Shown here: piece after piece, positions 61,455-64,000 of the stretch
How positions within the stretch are numbered: the stretch's first letter is position 1
Layout: each line of letters begins with the position of its first letter
Assembly: GCA_964342305.1 (NCBI GenBank)
Contig: CAYFGK010000010.1
Location: 19,310-83,309, forward strand
From: DT-110 sp964342305
GTDB lineage: Bacteria; Bacteroidota; Bacteroidia; Chitinophagales; Saprospiraceae
Direction of reading: 5' to 3'
Length of the DNA stretch: 64,000 nucleotides
The notes under the pieces: generated by a model
Database searches by the model: none
Told to the model about the DNA's origin: nothing
Seen by the model: the letters and a program-made list of their open reading frames with translations, nothing else
Made by a program: the position numbers and the translations under genes

Positions 61455-63788
61455 ATGCGCAACGACCCCATTACCCTATTAACACTCATCCTTTGTCTGT
61501 TGCCGGGATTTCTTTTGGCGCAAGCCACTATAACCGGACAAGTACAGCAGGCCGAATCCGAAAAACCATTACCCTACGCATCCATCTTATTGCTCGATGC
61601 TACCGATAGTACGCAGGTGCAGGGTGCCGTGAGTAAAGAGAGTGGGCGCTTTGAACTGAACACCCGGGAAACAGGTCCTCTGTTTGTACGAGTGAGCATC
61701 GTCGGTTACGCCACCTGGACCAGTGAGTCCTTTATCCTGGAAGCCGACGAAACGCGATCTTTCGGTACCATTGCCCTGCGCTCTTCCGCCCGGGAGCTGG
61801 AAGCGGTGACCATTGAGGGTGAACGCAGCCGCGTTCAGATCGAAATGGGAAAACGCACCCTCTACGTAGGTTCTGATATCTCCAGCCAGGGCGAGACGGC
61901 CCTCAATGCGCTCGACCAATTACCCTCGGTGACCACCGATCTGGAAGGTGCCATTAATATCCGTGGCGAGTCGGGTGTGGTGATCTTCATCAACGGTCAG
62001 GAAACCAATAAAGATGGTCTGTCCCTGCGCAATATTCCCGCTTCCCGGATTAAAAAGATCGAACTGATCACCAACCCGTCGGCCAGCTATGCACCGGAAG
62101 GAGTGGGGGGTATCATTAATATTATCTATAAGGACAATCCCGACGCAGGTCTGCGACTCAACAGCAATGCCATGATCGGCCTGCCCCGACGCTACGAAGC
62201 GGGTATTGATGGTAGTTACGCCACCGGTCCCTGGGAATTTGCCCTGGCGGCCAACGGTGGCGTGCGCTTTTCGAACGGCTCCTCTTCGCTGCGCCGCCAG
62301 AGTCGCGATCCTGACCAGAATCTGCAGGTATACAGCTACGACGAAGAGGAGACCGGACAGTGGAAACACATGGAGTTGAGTCCGACTATCCGTTTTTCGC
62401 CCGATACTTCGTTCTCCGTTAGTCTGATGGGGGAACTCCAGTATTGGCGCGACGACGAAGAGGTGTCGCAAATCAGTCAATTCACCTATGCCGAAGGACC
62501 AGGTCAAACCTATGATCTGCGCAACGAAAACTACCGCTCGGAAAAAGAATTTGAATTCCGCTTCAACCTGCTAAAAAAGTTTGCCCGCCCCGGTCAGATG
62601 TTGCGGATCTCCATCGATGGTTCGGGGGAGGAAGAAGCCGGTGCTCAATCGAATAACCTCGACGATGTACCTCTGGCCGATTCTCCGCTGGAACAGTTTA
62701 TCGAGGAGGAAGAAGAGAGTGAGTTCAACGCCTATTACCGTGGACAGATAAAATATTTCCACCCCCTGGGAAATGAATGGACTGCACAGATCGGACTCGA
62801 CGGTCAATACAATCCACTCGATGTACTGGCCTCCTACGATTTTGCCGCACCCGACTTTACCCGTCCGGATAACGATTACGAAGCCACCGAAAAGAATTTG
62901 GCCGGTTTCCTGTTGTTCAGCCGCGATGGTGACCGTTTGAAATTCGAGGTAGGATCACGACTGGAGTATTTCGACCGGGAAGCTGCCCAGCAGAATCCTG
63001 ATACCAGCTTTTCCAGCAATTATTGGTCGTTCTTTCCGACCGGACAGCTATCGTATGCCCTCAACGAAGAAGGTACCCACGTAATCGGTATTTCCTACAG
63101 CCGCCGGATCGACCGGGTCGATTCTGATGACATCAATCCCTACCTGGAATACGATGATCCATATAATTTAAGTATTGGTAATCCGGACCTGAATCCGGTT
63201 TATTCCAATCAGGTTGAATTTAATTACGAGTGGAGTCGCCCGGCCTTCGACTGGCTACTGACCGCGTACTACCGGGACGAAACGAATAGCATTCAGGACA
63301 TCGTCACCGATGCCGGTGACCAGACCATCGAGACCTACGCGAACTTTGCCAACGAGATCAACCGTGGCCTGGAGAGCGTCTTTAGCTGGAACCCCACCGA
63401 ATGGCTGGCCGTAGACGCCAGCGCTCTGGTATTTAATCGCAGTTTCAGTTCCGGCGGCGACGAAGGGAATACCACTCAGCGTACCAGCTGGCGCGGACGC
63501 GTACAACCCACCGCTACCATTGCCGAAAAATGGCAAGTGGAAATGACCGGTGTGTATCGTTCGCCCCAGGAACGACCACAGTTCACCTACCAGGAGCAAT
63601 TTTACGTAAACTTCGGTATGCGCTACGAGCTGGCCGAAGACAAGGGCAGCGTTTATCTGAATGCCCGCGATATTTTCGGGACCCGCAACCGGGAATCGAT
63701 CTTCCTGACGCCCGCGTACCGAACTTTCCAGTCACGAAACTGGCAGTTCCAGACGATTCAAACGGGCATTACCTGGCAAATTAAATGA
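61455..63788 (+). CDS. TonB-dependent receptor-like outer-membrane protein (OMP_b-brl_3 type)
   Basis: The 777-residue product has a signal peptide (cleavage near FLLAQ23), a CarboxypepD_reg-like domain (ATITGQVQQAESEKPLPYASILLLD), a plug domain (ALNALDQLPSVTTDLEGAINIRGESG and RIKKIELITNPSASYAPEGVGGIINI) and a long beta-barrel to the C-terminus (TGITWQIK). The plug and barrel match PF14905-type outer-membrane proteins, which import unknown ligands. No SusD-like partner is adjacent. It ends just before the repeat cluster at the window edge. Confidence 0.92.
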   Translation: MRNDPITLLTLILCLLPGFLLAQATITGQVQQAESEKPLPYASILLLDATDSTQVQGAVSKESGRFELNTRETGPLFVRVSIVGYATWTSESFILEADETRSFGTIALRSSARELEAVTIEGERSRVQIEMGKRTLYVGSDISSQGETALNALDQLPSVTTDLEGAINIRGESGVVIFINGQETNKDGLSLRNIPASRIKKIELITNPSASYAPEGVGGIINIIYKDNPDAGLRLNSNAMIGLPRRYEAGIDGSYATGPWEFALAANGGVRFSNGSSSLRRQSRDPDQNLQVYSYDEEETGQWKHMELSPTIRFSPDTSFSVSLMGELQYWRDDEEVSQISQFTYAEGPGQTYDLRNENYRSEKEFEFRFNLLKKFARPGQMLRISIDGSGEEEAGAQSNNLDDVPLADSPLEQFIEEEEESEFNAYYRGQIKYFHPLGNEWTAQIGLDGQYNPLDVLASYDFAAPDFTRPDNDYEATEKNLAGFLLFSRDGDRLKFEVGSRLEYFDREAAQQNPDTSFSSNYWSFFPTGQLSYALNEEGTHVIGISYSRRIDRVDSDDINPYLEYDDPYNLSIGNPDLNPVYSNQVEFNYEWSRPAFDWLLTAYYRDETNSIQDIVTDAGDQTIETYANFANEINRGLESVFSWNPTEWLAVDASALVFNRSFSSGGDEGNTTQRTSWRGRVQPTATIAEKWQVEMTGVYRSPQERPQFTYQEQFYVNFGMRYELAEDKGSVYLNARDIFGTRNRESIFLTPAYRTFQSRNWQFQTIQTGITWQIK

Positions 63789-63797
63789 TAAGTATTA

Positions 63798-63941
63798 AAT
63801 GCTCGGTGCTCAATTAATTCATCATTTATACCGACAACGAAGTGGTTTGGAGTCCCAAACCACTTCGAGTCGAGTATATACTCGCGTGAAAAGGTTTGGC
63901 AAAGCCCAAACCTTTTTGGAAGCGGTACAGCACCGAGCATT
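63798..63941. repeat. 13-bp inverted repeats flanking palindromic element copy A
   Basis: AATGCTCGGTGCT (63798-63810) and AGCACCGAGCATT (63929-63941) are perfect inverted copies. Between them lies copy A. The motif also resembles parts of the AATGCTC-GTGCT runs at 58521 and 60697. Confidence 0.65.
63827..63927 (+). repeat. Full-length TATACCG palindromic element (copy A)
   Basis: This 101-bp element begins TATACCGACAACG and ends GGAAGCGGTA. It has a perfect 13-bp stem CGAAGTGGTTTGG with its complement around an AGTC loop, the 14-bp palindrome CGAGTATATACTCG, and an 11-bp stem AAAAGGTTTGG with CCAAACCTTTT. It is the reverse orientation of copies B and C and carries no gene. Confidence 0.88.
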
Positions 63942-63947
63942 CAGTAT

Positions 63948-64000
63948 CAGGACTGTACGAAAGTTCAAATTTTAAAACCCATCCCCCCGGCCCCCTTCCC
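63948..64000. mobile_element. Second MITE-like copy, truncated by the window edge
   Basis: The final 53 bp match the left 53 bp of the element at 45277 with three substitutions, starting CAGGACTGTACGAAAG. The right end and any target duplication lie outside the window. It starts 20 bp after copy A of the palindromic element. Confidence 0.85.

Noticed and set aside
61920..62507. 195-codon minus-strand frame
   Set aside because: It is antisense to the plug and barrel of the TonB-dependent receptor and encodes no known domain.

Overview
ORGANISM. The window reads as chromosomal DNA of a free-living Bacteroidota, most likely from the Saprospiria/Lewinella side of the phylum. This rests on family content, not a database match: type IX secretion (T9SS) C-terminal sorting domains of both type A (12724-13461, 24127-25527) and CHU_C/type B (43582-44643), an OMP_b-brl_3 TonB-dependent receptor with an N-terminal CarboxypepD_reg domain, DUF2851, a RicT with the Bacteroidota N-terminal cysteine cluster, DUF6090-like proteins, a LytS/LytTR pair, and a clean mreB-mreC-mreD-mrdA cluster. 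No rRNA, tRNA, CRISPR array, prophage or intact transposase was seen. LAYOUT 1-25 kb (mostly core genes). Cell-shape operon mreB(partial)-mreC-mreD-mrdA, then a CapA-like phosphoesterase and folA joined by an ATGA overlap; DUF2851; lpdA, ricT, holB and gpx on the minus strand; a 6-pyruvoyl-tetrahydropterin-synthase-like gene; a T9SS cargo; a two-gene redox unit (FAD/NAD(P) oxidoreductase plus a polytopic two-[4Fe-4S] membrane protein); a minus-strand envelope operon lpxK-acyltransferase-GT2-sigma factor with overlapping genes; a sugar nucleotidyltransferase; an unrecognised helical protein; and a T9SS protein with two dockerin-type calcium loops. LAYOUT 25-45 kb (accessory envelope and hydrolase genes). 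Two tandem SRPBCC proteins, a DUF6090-like protein, a membrane-anchored protein with LAS-type metallopeptidase residues, a lipoprotein amidohydrolase, a PNPOx-like protein, an erythromycin-esterase-like protein, a 1-kb non-coding stretch with strong nested hairpins, an alpha/beta hydrolase whose nucleophile position is Ala, an alcohol dehydrogenase divergent from an AraC regulator, a DUF885 peptidase-like protein with an esterase, an S33 peptidase, an NAPE-PLD-like metallohydrolase, a gliding-type C-terminal-domain protein and an isochorismatase-like hydrolase. LAYOUT 45-64 kb. A 216-bp MITE-like element with 18-bp perfect terminal inverted repeats and a 9-bp target duplication; a Fic protein gene lying between two same-orientation copies of a palindromic element; a P-loop kinase; a LytTR/LytS two-component system; an SMP-30-like protein; an SRPBCC-M16 peptidase-DUF5694-like-serine hydrolase run; a lipoprotein that looks like a two-lobed aspartic protease built from two retropepsin-like halves; three thioredoxin-fold (TlpA-like) proteins in a row; and a large TonB-dependent receptor. 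REPEATS. The most unusual content is non-coding. (1) A palindromic element with TATACCG ends and three consecutive dyads occurs four times (12069, 45538, 47395, 63827), two copies full length and two shortened but with both ends kept. (2) The MITE occurs at 45277 and again, cut by the window edge, at 63948, both times within 50 bp of a full-length copy of (1). (3) GGTCCACGG and CCTCAAACC/CTCACAC repeats sit between convergent genes and form long stems, the best being about 32 bp at 36648-36726. (4) GCCGAAAGGC hairpins occur after three transcription units. (5) A 30-bp CCTACCT..GGCAGGCAGG element occurs twice. (6) AAATGATGAATGCTAAATG-type repeats surround the TlpA/TonB block. These point to a genome seeded with small palindromic, probably non-autonomous repeats that may double as terminators.
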